A stretch of DNA of 64,000 nucleotides from a bacterium (lineage in GTDB: Bacteria; Armatimonadota; Zipacnadia; Zipacnadales; Zipacnadaceae): positions 62,001 to 126,000 of the forward strand of contig JAUWYY010000007.1 in the NCBI GenBank assembly GCA_030615605.1, in the 5' to 3' direction. The notes under the pieces are model-generated. The model was given only the letters and a program-made list of their open reading frames with translations, did not search any database and was not told where the DNA came from. Below, one piece after another: positions 44,164-52,545 of the stretch. Made by a program: the position numbers and the translations under genes. The first letter of the stretch is position 1, and every line of letters starts with the position of its first letter.

Positions 44164-44919
44164 TTAGAACGTCGCCAGCAGGCCTTCAGTCAACAACTTC
44201 CAGCCGTCCACCATCACGAATAGCAGCAGCTTGAAGGGCAGCGCCACCGTGGGCGTGGGCAGCGTCAGCAGGCCGATGGAAGTCAGGGTGCTCGCCACCA
44301 CCAGATCAATTATGAGAAAGGGCAGGTAGACGATGAAGCCGATCATAAAGGCGGCGCGCAGCTCACTCAGCACAAAGCTGGGAATAAGCACGGTCATAGA
44401 GAGCTTCTCGCGGGGGACGTCCGGCGGCACTTCGGCCATCTTGCGAAACACAGCCAGGTCCTGCTTGCGCACCTGCTTGTTCATAAACGTGCGCAGGGGC
44501 GCTTCCGCGCGCTGGCCGGCTACCGCCAGATCAATCTCGCCGGCCAGCAGGGGCTGCAAGCACTGCTTATTAATCTGCTCCAGGGGCGAGAGCATCGTGA
44601 ACATAGTCAGGAATATGGCAAGGCCAATTATCACGTAGTTGGGCGGGATCTGCTGGGAGGTCAGCCCGGCCCGCAAGAAGAGCAAGACAATGACAATGCG
44701 GGCGAACGAGGTCATAACCGCCAGCAGACCAGGGGCCAGCGCCAGGGCGGCAAACAGCAACAGCAGGCGTAGATACCCGCCTGTATCAGCCGAGCCGATC
44801 TCCAGTAATTGGCTGGTCGGAGCCTGGGCGCTAACCTGCCCAGCACCCAGGACCGTCAGCAGCGCCACGGCCAGAGCACAGTAACGCGGCCCCCGCTTTA
44901 GTTCACGTTCTCGCGTCAT
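44164..44919 (-). CDS. fliP: Flagellar export protein FliP
   Basis: A 251-residue protein with a signal peptide (LAVALLTVLGAGQVSAQA), as FliP uniquely has among the gate proteins. LLLLFAALALAPGLLAVMTSFAR and IVIVLLFLRAGLTSQQIPPN are near-invariant FliP segments; DLVVASTLTSIGLLTLP marks the C-terminal helices. FliP forms a ring at the centre of the export gate. Confidence 0.96.
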   Translation of the reverse strand: MTRERELKRGPRYCALAVALLTVLGAGQVSAQAPTSQLLEIGSADTGGYLRLLLLFAALALAPGLLAVMTSFARIVIVLLFLRAGLTSQQIPPNYVIIGLAIFLTMFTMLSPLEQINKQCLQPLLAGEIDLAVAGQRAEAPLRTFMNKQVRKQDLAVFRKMAEVPPDVPREKLSMTVLIPSFVLSELRAAFMIGFIVYLPFLIIDLVVASTLTSIGLLTLPTPTVALPFKLLLFVMVDGWKLLTEGLLATF

Positions 44920-44929
44920 CTCGGTCCTG

Positions 44930-45655
44930 TTACCCTATCAGTCTCTGGATATTGCCGCCGAGTATGGGGCCCAGTTCATCCTCCGTCAGCCCCAGCTTCA
45001 TAATCTTTTCGAGTTCAACATATGGGAAGTTGAAATAGGGCAACGCCGTCCCGGAGATATCCGACCCAAAGATTATTCGCTCAGCCCCGACGTTGTCCAG
45101 CGCTTTTTCGATAGCTGCCAGCTCGGCCGTCGAGGTACCGTAGTAGATATGGGGATTATCGTAAAACGCCTCGACTGCCTCGTATCCCCCATTTAAGCTG
45201 CCCATATGCGGGATAATGATGTTGAGTTGCGGATTGCGCTCAATAAAGGCGACGGTCACGGGGAATTCTTCCTCAAGTATCACCGGCAGATTGCGGGCGC
45301 GGATGGCCTGGAGCATTGCCTCACAGCGCGGGTCCTCATAGTCGTAGCAGGGCTCGTCGGCATGCCGATGCCACTTAATGCCCCGCCACGGCTGCCAGTC
45401 ACTGGGCTGGGCATAGCCGTTCCAGACGAAATAGAAAGGATAGAGCCGGGGATTGTCCTGGGCGGCGGCCAATACGTAATCGTTGGCTTGCCGGCGGCTT
45501 TCATCAGAGTCAGTGCAGCGGTATATATCCTCGGGGAATGCGAATATGACCGCTCCATCAGCATTGCACCTGGCCAGATCTGCAGCCAGATCGTCGGGCG
45601 TGTACTGCTTGAAGGGCTGATTACCCAGGTGAACGTGGGCGTCAATTATCCGCAT
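44930..45655 (-). CDS. Amidohydrolase-family protein
   Basis: About 241 residues from the ATG at 45655, the usual start for the motif RIIDAHVHLG, which supplies the two metal His residues. Further candidates are His in IKWHRHADEP, Glu in VILEEEFPVT, His in IIIPHMGSLNGG and Asp in IIFGSDISG, the normal order for a TIM-barrel amidohydrolase of the type near PF04909. It would hydrolyse or decarboxylate an unidentified small molecule. It overlaps the end of fliO by 14 bases and precedes fliP by 10 nt, so it is co-transcribed with flagellar genes without an obvious flagellar role. Confidence 0.85.
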   Translation of the reverse strand: MRIIDAHVHLGNQPFKQYTPDDLAADLARCNADGAVIFAFPEDIYRCTDSDESRRQANDYVLAAAQDNPRLYPFYFVWNGYAQPSDWQPWRGIKWHRHADEPCYDYEDPRCEAMLQAIRARNLPVILEEEFPVTVAFIERNPQLNIIIPHMGSLNGGYEAVEAFYDNPHIYYGTSTAELAAIEKALDNVGAERIIFGSDISGTALPYFNFPYVELEKIMKLGLTEDELGPILGGNIQRLIG

Positions 45656-46052
45656 AGCTGGTATGCTCCTCACTGTTGGCAGACTGACGCTCATACTCAT
45701 CTCGAGGCAACTCAGCTAGCGTCCGCAGTCCCTCGTTGCCACCCCCAACAATCAGAATACGGTCGGCGACCTCCAGGATATAGACCCAGCGGCCGCCCCC
45801 GAGGTGGCGGCTTTCCACTACCCGCAGCCTGTCACCCTTGTGAGTGGGGGCGGCCTGGGAAAGGCGGCGCAGGCCGAAGTAAATTGCATAGATCAAACCG
45901 ACGACTACCGCCAGGCTGATGCCGGCCTGCAGCAGGTAGTAGAGCGAGCTGTGGCCGGCGGCGGAGCCTTGCTCCGGCTGGGCGGAGGCACACCCGAAGC
46001 CAACGAGCAGCAACAGCCCGGCAGAGCTGACAGCCTTCAGCAGCGTACGCAT
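45642..46052 (-). CDS. fliO: Flagellar biosynthetic protein FliO
   Basis: A 136-residue protein with an N-terminal signal or helix (VSSAGLLLLVGFGCASA), a membrane helix (LLQAGISLAVVVGLIYAIYFGL) and a cytoplasmic domain with RLRVVESRHLGGGRWVYILE and ILIVGGGNEGLRTLAEL, the conserved pattern of FliO. FliO assists assembly of the FliP ring. Its position directly after fliN and before fliP is canonical apart from the intervening amidohydrolase. Confidence 0.88.
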   Translation of the reverse strand: MRTLLKAVSSAGLLLLVGFGCASAQPEQGSAAGHSSLYYLLQAGISLAVVVGLIYAIYFGLRRLSQAAPTHKGDRLRVVESRHLGGGRWVYILEVADRILIVGGGNEGLRTLAELPRDEYERQSANSEEHTSYADN

Positions 46053-46055
46053 CGG

Positions 46056-46415
46056 TCATTCCTCCTCGGTCGGCCCAGAATTGATTATCTGCAGGATGCG
46101 CAGGGCAAGCTGACCATCCACCTCGACCAGCTCGCCACGCGCCACGATTTGCCCGCCTGCCGTAATCTGCACAGCATCGGCGGACTCACCCAGCGTCAAG
46201 ATGGCTCCCGGCTCCATCGCGGCAAGCTCGCTTGCCGACAAGGTCACCGAGCCTATGCGCGCTTCCAGGGTCACCGGCAACTGATCAAGCAGCTCGGCAT
46301 CAATCAGGGGCAACCCGCTGATTTCTTCCGAGGAGTCTAACCTATCAGCCGAGGATTCATTGATCTCTGCCACCGGACAGATGCCCCCCTTGTGACAGCC
46401 TAAGACAGCTAGCAA
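46056..46415 (-). CDS. fliN: FliN/SpoA-domain flagellar switch protein
   Basis: A 119-residue protein whose C-terminal 75 residues form a SpoA/FliN domain: LLDQLPVTLEARIGSVTLSA, ELAAMEPGAILTLGESADA, QIVARGELVEVDGQLALRIL. FliN builds the lower ring of the flagellar switch complex, where it docks the export ATPase complex. The N-terminal 40 residues are variable and the exact start is uncertain. It is the first recognisable gene of the flagellar run. Confidence 0.88.
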   Translation of the reverse strand: MLAVLGCHKGGICPVAEINESSADRLDSSEEISGLPLIDAELLDQLPVTLEARIGSVTLSASELAAMEPGAILTLGESADAVQITAGGQIVARGELVEVDGQLALRILQIINSGPTEEE

Positions 46416-46640
46416 CAGAGCAAGCGAAGAAAGCGTCCGGATACCAGTTCAACGGGATAGGCGGAGGTGAGCCGTCGGCGGACCGCAGACCCAGCGGACC
46501 TCCCCCCGAAGACGAACTGATCCCAGCCGCCTCTAAGGGGAGAGTCTATCACGAACTGACGCTGGTGACAAGGGGAGTAGCTGCAGCCGGCCACCAGGCT
46601 GGCATTGAGGATAGCTGGCAAACGACGCTGCCAGAATATC

Positions 46641-47441
46641 TCAGGCCACTGACTGCTGGCGCTGCTGGTCGGCGTGGCTTGCCTGAGCTTGCGCTGGGGT
46701 CATCTGGCCAGCCGCGATGGCCCGATGCCTGGGCAACAACAGACGGACGCCGTCGCGGCCGTCACCCAACGGGGCCACATCGCCCTGATGGACTTCGATG
46801 ATCCGGCCGACTGCTTGCATCGTGACATCATTCCACTGCGACCTGCCCGCAGCGCCCAGGGCCTGACTCTCTTCGTCGGAGCTGGCATATTCAACTACGA
46901 TCTCGACCGCTTCTGCACTATCCACCGCGGTTCGGGGCTCGAGTCGCACTGATACGCGGCTGCCTTCGGGCAGGTTGAGAATACCGTGTTCCAGGCAGCC
47001 ACGGACAGCCTGAGTGAGGTAGCCACGCTTGCCTTGCACTACCAGCGATTCCGAATCGGATGGCGTCTCCAGGGTTATCGAACGGTGGCGGGCGAGTTGC
47101 CACAGCGGCTGAGCCGCTTCCCACACAATTTCGTTCAACTCAACGATACCAACATCACTACTGTCCAGACGGTCACTGATCAAGCTGACCAGATCGTCCA
47201 GGAGCCGGCCAATGTGTTGAGCATGGTCGTTGATAACCTGGCAATGGCGGCGGACCTTGGCGGGTGGTGACTCGGGGTCCGTGGCCAGGGCTTCGGCGCT
47301 AATGCTGACCGGAGTAAGTGTGGAACGAATCTGGTGGGCGACCGACCGGATCAGGGCCTGCTGTTGCTGGTTCCAGGCGGTCTGGCGGAGCACCGGCGAC
47401 GGTGCAGCATCGTAACTCAACATATGCTCTGCTCTATCCAT
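46641..47441 (-). CDS. Histidine-kinase-like protein with degenerate ATP site
   Basis: A 266-residue protein without membrane helix. Residues 33-60 form a dimerisation helix with the H-box (VAHQIRSTLTPVSISAEAL), His followed by Gln. The ATPase part is poor: at the N-box, GCLEHGILNL replaces the usual Asn-containing helix, and no DxGxG loop is evident (YASSDEESQAL instead), although the end (GGxxLxLxxP-like VRLLLPRHRAI) is recognisable. It may be a phosphotransfer or scaffold protein, not an active kinase. Its position next to flagellar genes and 8 kb from a lone response regulator suggests, without proof, a chemotaxis or switch role. Confidence 0.65.
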   Translation of the reverse strand: MDRAEHMLSYDAAPSPVLRQTAWNQQQQALIRSVAHQIRSTLTPVSISAEALATDPESPPAKVRRHCQVINDHAQHIGRLLDDLVSLISDRLDSSDVGIVELNEIVWEAAQPLWQLARHRSITLETPSDSESLVVQGKRGYLTQAVRGCLEHGILNLPEGSRVSVRLEPRTAVDSAEAVEIVVEYASSDEESQALGAAGRSQWNDVTMQAVGRIIEVHQGDVAPLGDGRDGVRLLLPRHRAIAAGQMTPAQAQASHADQQRQQSVA

Positions 47442-47695
47442 AAATCCACTTTCAATGCTGCTTGCTGAGCGAAAGGGCGAAAACGGATAACCGTGCTGGC
47501 CATTAGTACGTATCGGCAGTCAGCCGAGGGACTTGAGTCTGTCGGCAATTCCTGGCCGATCATTACCTCTGCAATATCCATGCCATAGATATTGGTGCTG
47601 AAATCGGGCAGTCGGCTGTAATCGAGGCCGCCACATGACATCCCGGCATAATGACCGTTCCAGTGCCACACTAAGAAGGGAAGCGGATACCTCAA
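47417..47695 (-). CDS. Small protein of unknown function, overlapping the kinase-like gene
   Basis: A possible 92-residue protein whose end overlaps the kinase-like start by 25 bases. The C-terminal half reads smoothly (YVLMASTVIRFRPFAQQAAL). It has no recognised domain and no good ribosome site. It may be the remnant of an N-terminal sensor part of the kinase-like gene. It is listed at low confidence because nothing beyond the open frame and its position supports it. Confidence 0.3.
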   Translation of the reverse strand: MRYPLPFLVWHWNGHYAGMSCGGLDYSRLPDFSTNIYGMDIAEVMIGQELPTDSSPSADCRYVLMASTVIRFRPFAQQAALKVDLWIEQSIC

Positions 47696-47754
47696 GAATG
47701 TATCCGCTGCGGGGTTGACCAGGTAATGCTGAAAGCGAAGAACTTACGAGCCGG

Positions 47755-48507
47755 TTAGATCTCCATTGCCAGCATTACTACGTCAGAGATCTCAAAGTTG
47801 GAGAAGACGTTCTGGACATCATCGTGTTCCTCCAGCCCGTCAAGAAGTCTAACAACCTTAGCTGCCTCGTCATCGGGTACCGGAGCATTGCTGGTTGGCA
47901 CCATAGTTACCTCAGCCCGCTCCATCTGGATATCAGCCGCCTTCAATGCCTCGTAGACCTGCTGATAATCATCAGGCTCGGTGCGAACTTCCCAGACCTC
48001 CTCATCATCCTCGAGGATATCCTCGGCGCCTGCTTCGATAGCCACGCTGAACAGCTCATCTTCGCCCACTTTGTTTCTGGATACGACAATGACGCCCTTG
48101 CGCTCGAACATCCACTGCACGCAGCCCGGCGCACCCAGGCTCGCCCCTGACTCTTTCATCAGGTTGCGTAACTCGGCTACGGTGCGATTGGCATTATCAG
48201 TAAGCACATCTATCATCAGAGCAATGCCCGCCGGGCCATACCCCTCATAGAGAGCCGGCTCGTAGCTGACTCCCTCAATCTCGCCGGTGCCTCGCTTGAT
48301 GGCATACTCAATATTATCGTTGGGCATATCGGCGTCTTGTGCCTGATCGATGGCGGCACGCAGCTTGTAATTCATATCGGCATTACTGCCCCCCTCGCGC
48401 GCCGCTGTGATTATGCGTCGCGAGAGCTTATTGAACAGTTTACTGCGCTTGCGATCCTGCCGCCCCTTGCGATGGACCCGATTTGCCCATTTAGAATGTC
48501 CAGCCAT
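47755..48507 (-). CDS. YebC/PmpR-family protein
   Basis: A 250-residue protein matching the family end to end: MAGHSKWANRVHRKGRQDRK at the start, ITAAREGGSNADMNYKLR, MPNDNIEYAIKRGTGE and YEGYGPAGIALMIDVLTDN. YebC proteins were long annotated as transcription regulators and are now also known as ribosome-associated factors that relieve stalling at proline stretches. A promoter and a perfect 17-bp palindrome lie upstream. Confidence 0.95.
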   Translation of the reverse strand: MAGHSKWANRVHRKGRQDRKRSKLFNKLSRRIITAAREGGSNADMNYKLRAAIDQAQDADMPNDNIEYAIKRGTGEIEGVSYEPALYEGYGPAGIALMIDVLTDNANRTVAELRNLMKESGASLGAPGCVQWMFERKGVIVVSRNKVGEDELFSVAIEAGAEDILEDDEEVWEVRTEPDDYQQVYEALKAADIQMERAEVTMVPTSNAPVPDDEAAKVVRLLDGLEEHDDVQNVFSNFEISDVVMLAMEI

Positions 48508-48545
48508 CTGCTAATCTCTCCAAGTTTTCGCGGAACTCATTCTTA

Positions 48546-48562
48546 TTAGTGAGTTTCACTAA
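48546..48562. promoter_or_regulatory. Perfect 17-bp palindrome at the yebC transcription start
   Basis: TTAGTGA, central GTT, TCACTAA: seven perfectly paired bases on each side of three. It begins just downstream of the predicted start point of the minus-strand promoter at 48570-48599, where a repressor would block transcription. Confidence 0.6.
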
Positions 48563-48569
48563 CACTAGT

Positions 48570-48599
48570 ATTATAACAATTTCTGGGCCAAGACTTCAA
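48570..48599 (-). promoter_or_regulatory. yebC promoter
   Basis: Minus strand TTGAAG (48599-48594), an 18-nt spacer and TATAAT (48575-48570), about 62 nt upstream of the yebC start codon. Confidence 0.6.
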
Positions 48600-48678
48600 G
48601 CCACATCGATATCCAAAACGCTGGCTCAACCACAGCCAGCGCTATGCTCTGACGGCCGAATTTGCGCCTGCTGTCGCG

Positions 48679-49899
48679 TCAGTCGGGGGGCTGCTGCCAC
48701 AGCTTATCAGCAGCCGCCAGGGCCGCCGAATATACTGCCTTCATCGGTACACCGTGCTTGTGCGCAGCCTCCAGACAATCTTCGTATTCGGGCGCTACGG
48801 TGACTACTCGGCTGTCCAGATAACCTACCTTCACGGACAGTTCTCCAAAACGAGTTGTGATATTGACTGTCTCTCTATTCAGGCAACGCCGCTGGCTGCG
48901 AGTCAGGCGCACACCGAAAGTTGTACTTTCCCGCAGGATCGCGCCAGCGACAGCCTCAGCCTTGCTAGGCGCAGCTATCGCTGAAATCTTCACCGCCGGG
49001 CGGCCCTTCTTCATCTGTATTGGCGTCAGCCACACATCCAGGGCACCGGCTGCAAAAACCTGAGCGACTACATGCGGATGAAGCTCCGGACTCATGTCGT
49101 CAATATTGGCTTCAATAGTCACTACTTCGTCAGCACTCAATGACTTATCGCCACCCGCCAACTGCCCAACCCACAGGCGTAGCACATTGGGACATCCAGG
49201 AAAGTCTTTGCTACCTGCGCCGTAGCCGACTTGCTCTACTGTCATCGGTGGAAACATCCCCACTCGCTCGCAAAGACTGGTGGCCAGAGCCGCACCGGTG
49301 GGCGTTACTGTTTCTCCTTTGATATCTACCGAAACGGTTGGGTACCCTATGAACAGCTCAGTTACTGCCGGCGGGGGTACCGGCAGGCGGCCGTGGGCGG
49401 TGTCAACAAATCCATGTGAGGCGGGCAGAGCCGAACAGTACAGCTTCTCGACCCCCAACATGCGCAGACCTATCACGCTTCCTACTATGTCAATGAGCGT
49501 GTCAATGCCCGCCAATTCGTGGAAGTGAACCTCCGCCAGTGACACACCGTGCACGCTGGCCTCGGCCTGTGCTAAACTGTCAAGCACCTGCGATGAGGAA
49601 TTCACGACGTCTGAGGGCAAATCTGCACCAGCAATCACACCACGCAGTTCGGTATAGCTAGCATGCTGGCCGTGAGCGTGATGATCGGTCGTTCCGTCGG
49701 AGGTTGTGGTGGTTACTGTGACCTTAGTGGCCTGAATTCCGGCCTTGGAGATCTTTTCGGCGGTGATCTCCCAGTCGGTCACGGGCAAGCCCTGCAATTG
49801 CTGGCGCAACTCCGAAAGCTCGACGCCGGCGTCAACCAGTGCGCCCAGGATCATATCGCCACTTATTCCTACTGCAATATCCAGGTAACCAATTCGCAC
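48679..49899 (-). CDS. larC: Nickel-pincer cofactor biosynthesis protein LarC
   Basis: A 406-residue protein. MRIGYLDIAVGISGDMILGAL, VHFHELAGIDTLIDIVGSVIG and LPVPPPAVTELFIGYP are LarC/DUF111 signatures, and VVTIEANIDDMSPELHPHVVA begins the second half. LarC is a CTP-dependent nickel insertase that completes the pincer cofactor of lactate racemase LarA, which is encoded 11 kb away at 61260-62600. LarB and LarE are not in this window. A histidine-rich stretch (DHHAHGQHAS) fits nickel handling. In many organisms larC is split by a frameshift; here it is continuous. Confidence 0.95.
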   Translation of the reverse strand: MRIGYLDIAVGISGDMILGALVDAGVELSELRQQLQGLPVTDWEITAEKISKAGIQATKVTVTTTTSDGTTDHHAHGQHASYTELRGVIAGADLPSDVVNSSSQVLDSLAQAEASVHGVSLAEVHFHELAGIDTLIDIVGSVIGLRMLGVEKLYCSALPASHGFVDTAHGRLPVPPPAVTELFIGYPTVSVDIKGETVTPTGAALATSLCERVGMFPPMTVEQVGYGAGSKDFPGCPNVLRLWVGQLAGGDKSLSADEVVTIEANIDDMSPELHPHVVAQVFAAGALDVWLTPIQMKKGRPAVKISAIAAPSKAEAVAGAILRESTTFGVRLTRSQRRCLNRETVNITTRFGELSVKVGYLDSRVVTVAPEYEDCLEAAHKHGVPMKAVYSAALAAADKLWQQPPD

Positions 49900-49999
49900 A
49901 TTTCACCTGAATCTGGCCTGCGTTGGCTGAGTATGGAGGAATTCGTATAGATAGCAGGAAGTCACATCCTGGCAGCAATTGAGACAAGGGTAAACTGAC

Positions 50000-50296
50000 A
50001 TGGTTGAGTTGTCAAGTGATCGATTCTTCAGAGTTCTCTTTCACAAGCATAGCCGCCGGGTGCTTGCCGTAGCCATAGGTATCTGGGTGGCTTGGCTACT
50101 GGCCGGACGCGGCTGGCCGTGGTGGGCCTGGCTACCCGCTGTGATCTTGACAATTCAGGCTGTCTACGCCGTGCTGATGGTAGGTGTGTACGCATACCAT
50201 AAGGCCACCTATCAGCGAAGAGCTGAGATGATGCGCCAGCAACTACGAGAGGCCGACAACCAGACCCACAACGAAGACCAGGCCCGCCTCTCGTGA
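50000..50296 (+). CDS. Small membrane protein of unknown function
   Basis: A 98-residue protein with two adjacent hydrophobic helices (VLAVAIGIWVAWLLAG; WLPAVILTIQAVYAVLMVGVYA) and a charged C-terminal tail likely in the cytoplasm. No family recognised. It lies upstream of nth on the same strand with a gap of 119 nt. Confidence 0.6.
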   Translation: MVELSSDRFFRVLFHKHSRRVLAVAIGIWVAWLLAGRGWPWWAWLPAVILTIQAVYAVLMVGVYAYHKATYQRRAEMMRQQLREADNQTHNEDQARLS

Positions 50297-50415
50297 CTGA
50301 CCAACTAATGCGCCTGGGCTTTCACATATCAATCGCTGGCGGACTGGCTGAGGTAGTGCCCCGACCGCCATTACCGCCACTGCCGAGATAGACCGATCCG
50401 CGGAGGAGCACAAAT

Positions 50416-51081
50416 ATGCCACGCGAAAGCAACAAAACCAGGCAACAGCGCGCCCTGGAAATAAACAAGCGCCTCCAGCAGCACTATCCGGAGGCCAATT
50501 CCGCGTTGAATTGGCGCAACACCTTTGAGTTGCTGGTGGCGACGATTCTCTCGGCTCAGTCAACTGACGAGATCGTCAACCGCGTCATCAAAGATCTTTT
50601 CGAGAAGTATCCGACTGCTGAGGCACTGGCCGTTGCGGACCGAGAAAAATTGGAGCAGGAGATCTACTCTACGGGTTTCTATCGGCACAAGGCCAAGAGC
50701 ATCCAGACCACGGCCCAAAAGCTGATTGACGAATTCGACGGGCAGGTGCCGGAGAATATGGAAGAGATGCTCACTCTGCCGGGAGTGGCGCGCAAGACTG
50801 CTAACGTTGTGCTAAACGAGGCTGTCTATTCGCAGACCGACAACTACGAGGGGATCGCCGTTGATACCCACGTAAAGCGGGTGGCCTACCGCCTGGGTCT
50901 GACCGACCAGACTGACCCAAAGAAGGTAGAACAGGACTTGATGGAACTGCTGCCCCGGAAAAGCTGGCGGCAGGTGAGCAATGGGCTGATACTTCTGGGG
51001 CGACAGCATTGCACCGCCCGCAAGCCCGATCACGACGATTGCCCGCTGGAGGACCTGTGCCCCAAAGTGCAGGTGTCGTAG
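50416..51081 (+). CDS. nth: Endonuclease III
   Basis: A 221-residue bifunctional DNA glycosylase/AP lyase. The helix-hairpin-helix LPGVARKTANVVLNEAV provides the catalytic Lys, and IAVDTHVKRVAYRLGL the catalytic Asp. The Fe-S loop is C-TARKPD-H-DD-C-PLEDL-C: the usual spacing is kept, but the second of four Cys ligands is His. The enzyme removes oxidised pyrimidines. Whether the cluster forms with three Cys and one His cannot be told from sequence. GGAGGAGC lies upstream of the ATG. Confidence 0.94.
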   Translation: MPRESNKTRQQRALEINKRLQQHYPEANSALNWRNTFELLVATILSAQSTDEIVNRVIKDLFEKYPTAEALAVADREKLEQEIYSTGFYRHKAKSIQTTAQKLIDEFDGQVPENMEEMLTLPGVARKTANVVLNEAVYSQTDNYEGIAVDTHVKRVAYRLGLTDQTDPKKVEQDLMELLPRKSWRQVSNGLILLGRQHCTARKPDHDDCPLEDLCPKVQVS

Positions 51082-51191
51082 TTGATTGCAGAGGTATATT
51101 CTCACGGATGTCGAAATCTTATCGATAGCACAGCCCGAGGTGCTGGCTAAGACGTCGGCTGTCTCAGTATTGGCACACAGGAGGATGACAG

Positions 51192-52463
51192 ATGCACGCG
51201 ACACGGACCTCGTCAACGGAGAATGTCAATCCCTGGCAGATAGCCCAGGAGCAATTGGCACAAAGTGCCCAGCGTATCGGGCTCTCTTCAGCCATTCATC
51301 AGAAGCTGGCTCACCCTAAGCGAATTATCATCGTTTCTATCCCCACGCAGATGGACGATGGTAGTTGGGAAGTATTCACCGGCTACCGCGTCCAACACAG
51401 CATCGAACGCGGTCCCTGTAAGGGGGGCATCCGCTACCATCCCGCTGTCAATCTGGACGAAATGAAGGCCCTGGCAATGTGGATGACCTGGAAGTCAGCG
51501 GTGGTGGACATCCCCTTTGGAGGTGGCAAGGGCGGAGTGACATGCGATCCAGAGCGGATGTCGCAGCGAGAGCTGGAGCGGATGACTCGCCGCTTCACCA
51601 CCGAGTTGATTGAAGTTATCGGCCCGGAAAAGGATATTCCCGCGCCGGATGTCAATACCGACGAGCAGGTCATGGCCTGGATCGTAGATACCTACAGTAT
51701 GAACAAAGGATATATGGTGCCGGGCGTTGTTACCGGAAAGCCGCTGGCCCTGGGCGGCTCACGAGGGCGCCGCGAGGCCACCGGCCGCGGCTGTCTCTGT
51801 ATTATTGAGGAGGCCCTACGTGTCCGCGATGAGCTCTGTGAGGGGCTAACGATGGCCGTCCAAGGCTTCGGCAAGGTCGGCAGCGTCACCGCACGCCTGG
51901 CCGCAGAAAAAGGCTTTCGGGTCATTGCCATATCCGATGTGGGCGGTGCTGTTTTCAATGCACATGGCTTGGACGTGAGCGACCTGCTCATCTATGCCCA
52001 AGAGAACGGATCAGTAGCAGGCTACCCGGAGGCCGAATCACTGCCGCGCGATGACCTGCTGCTGCTTGAATGCGATATTCTAGTGCCAGCCGCGCTTGAA
52101 TGCGCCATCCACAAGGGCAACGCTGAGCAGGTCAGCGCGAGAATTGTTGCTGAGGTTGCCAACGGTCCCACCACGCCAGAAGCCCAGGCTATCCTGGAGG
52201 ACAAGGGCATCTTCGTGCTGCCTGACATCCTGGCCAATGCCGGTGGGGTCACGGTGTCCTATTTCGAATGGGTTCAGTCGGTGCAGGCATACTTTTGGAG
52301 TGAGGAAGAGGTCAACACAAACCTGCAGAGGATAATGCTGAAGGCATTCCACGATGTATACAATACCGCCCAGCGAAACGACATTAGCATGCGCGATGCC
52401 GCCATGGATCTGGCCGTCTCGCGGGTGGCAGAAGCCCAGCGGTTGCGCGGGATTTACCCGTAA
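51192..52463 (+). CDS. Glu/Leu/Phe/Val dehydrogenase (glutamate dehydrogenase type)
   Basis: A 423-residue protein. PCKGGIRYHPAVNLDEMKALA and FGGGKGGVTCDP contain substrate-binding Lys residues; DIPAPDVNTDEQVMAWIVD holds the catalytic Asp region; the Rossmann motif is VQGFGKVGSVTA. The length and the motif set match NAD(P)-dependent glutamate dehydrogenases, which interconvert glutamate and 2-oxoglutarate plus ammonia. Related leucine dehydrogenases are shorter. AGGAGG upstream of the ATG supports the start. Confidence 0.92.
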   Translation: MHATRTSSTENVNPWQIAQEQLAQSAQRIGLSSAIHQKLAHPKRIIIVSIPTQMDDGSWEVFTGYRVQHSIERGPCKGGIRYHPAVNLDEMKALAMWMTWKSAVVDIPFGGGKGGVTCDPERMSQRELERMTRRFTTELIEVIGPEKDIPAPDVNTDEQVMAWIVDTYSMNKGYMVPGVVTGKPLALGGSRGRREATGRGCLCIIEEALRVRDELCEGLTMAVQGFGKVGSVTARLAAEKGFRVIAISDVGGAVFNAHGLDVSDLLIYAQENGSVAGYPEAESLPRDDLLLLECDILVPAALECAIHKGNAEQVSARIVAEVANGPTTPEAQAILEDKGIFVLPDILANAGGVTVSYFEWVQSVQAYFWSEEEVNTNLQRIMLKAFHDVYNTAQRNDISMRDAAMDLAVSRVAEAQRLRGIYP

Positions 52464-52545
52464 TCCAATGACACCGGGGAGGAGAACTTCGCGGTGACGG
52501 GAACAAATCACTGCAAGGTTGTGTCCACGGAAGGGAGAAGCAGAT

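Noticed and set aside
46409-46621. A 70-codon minus-strand frame between fliN and the kinase-like gene
   Set aside because: No ribosome site, low-complexity arginine/serine-rich product and no family resemblance; the 225-base gap shows nothing else.
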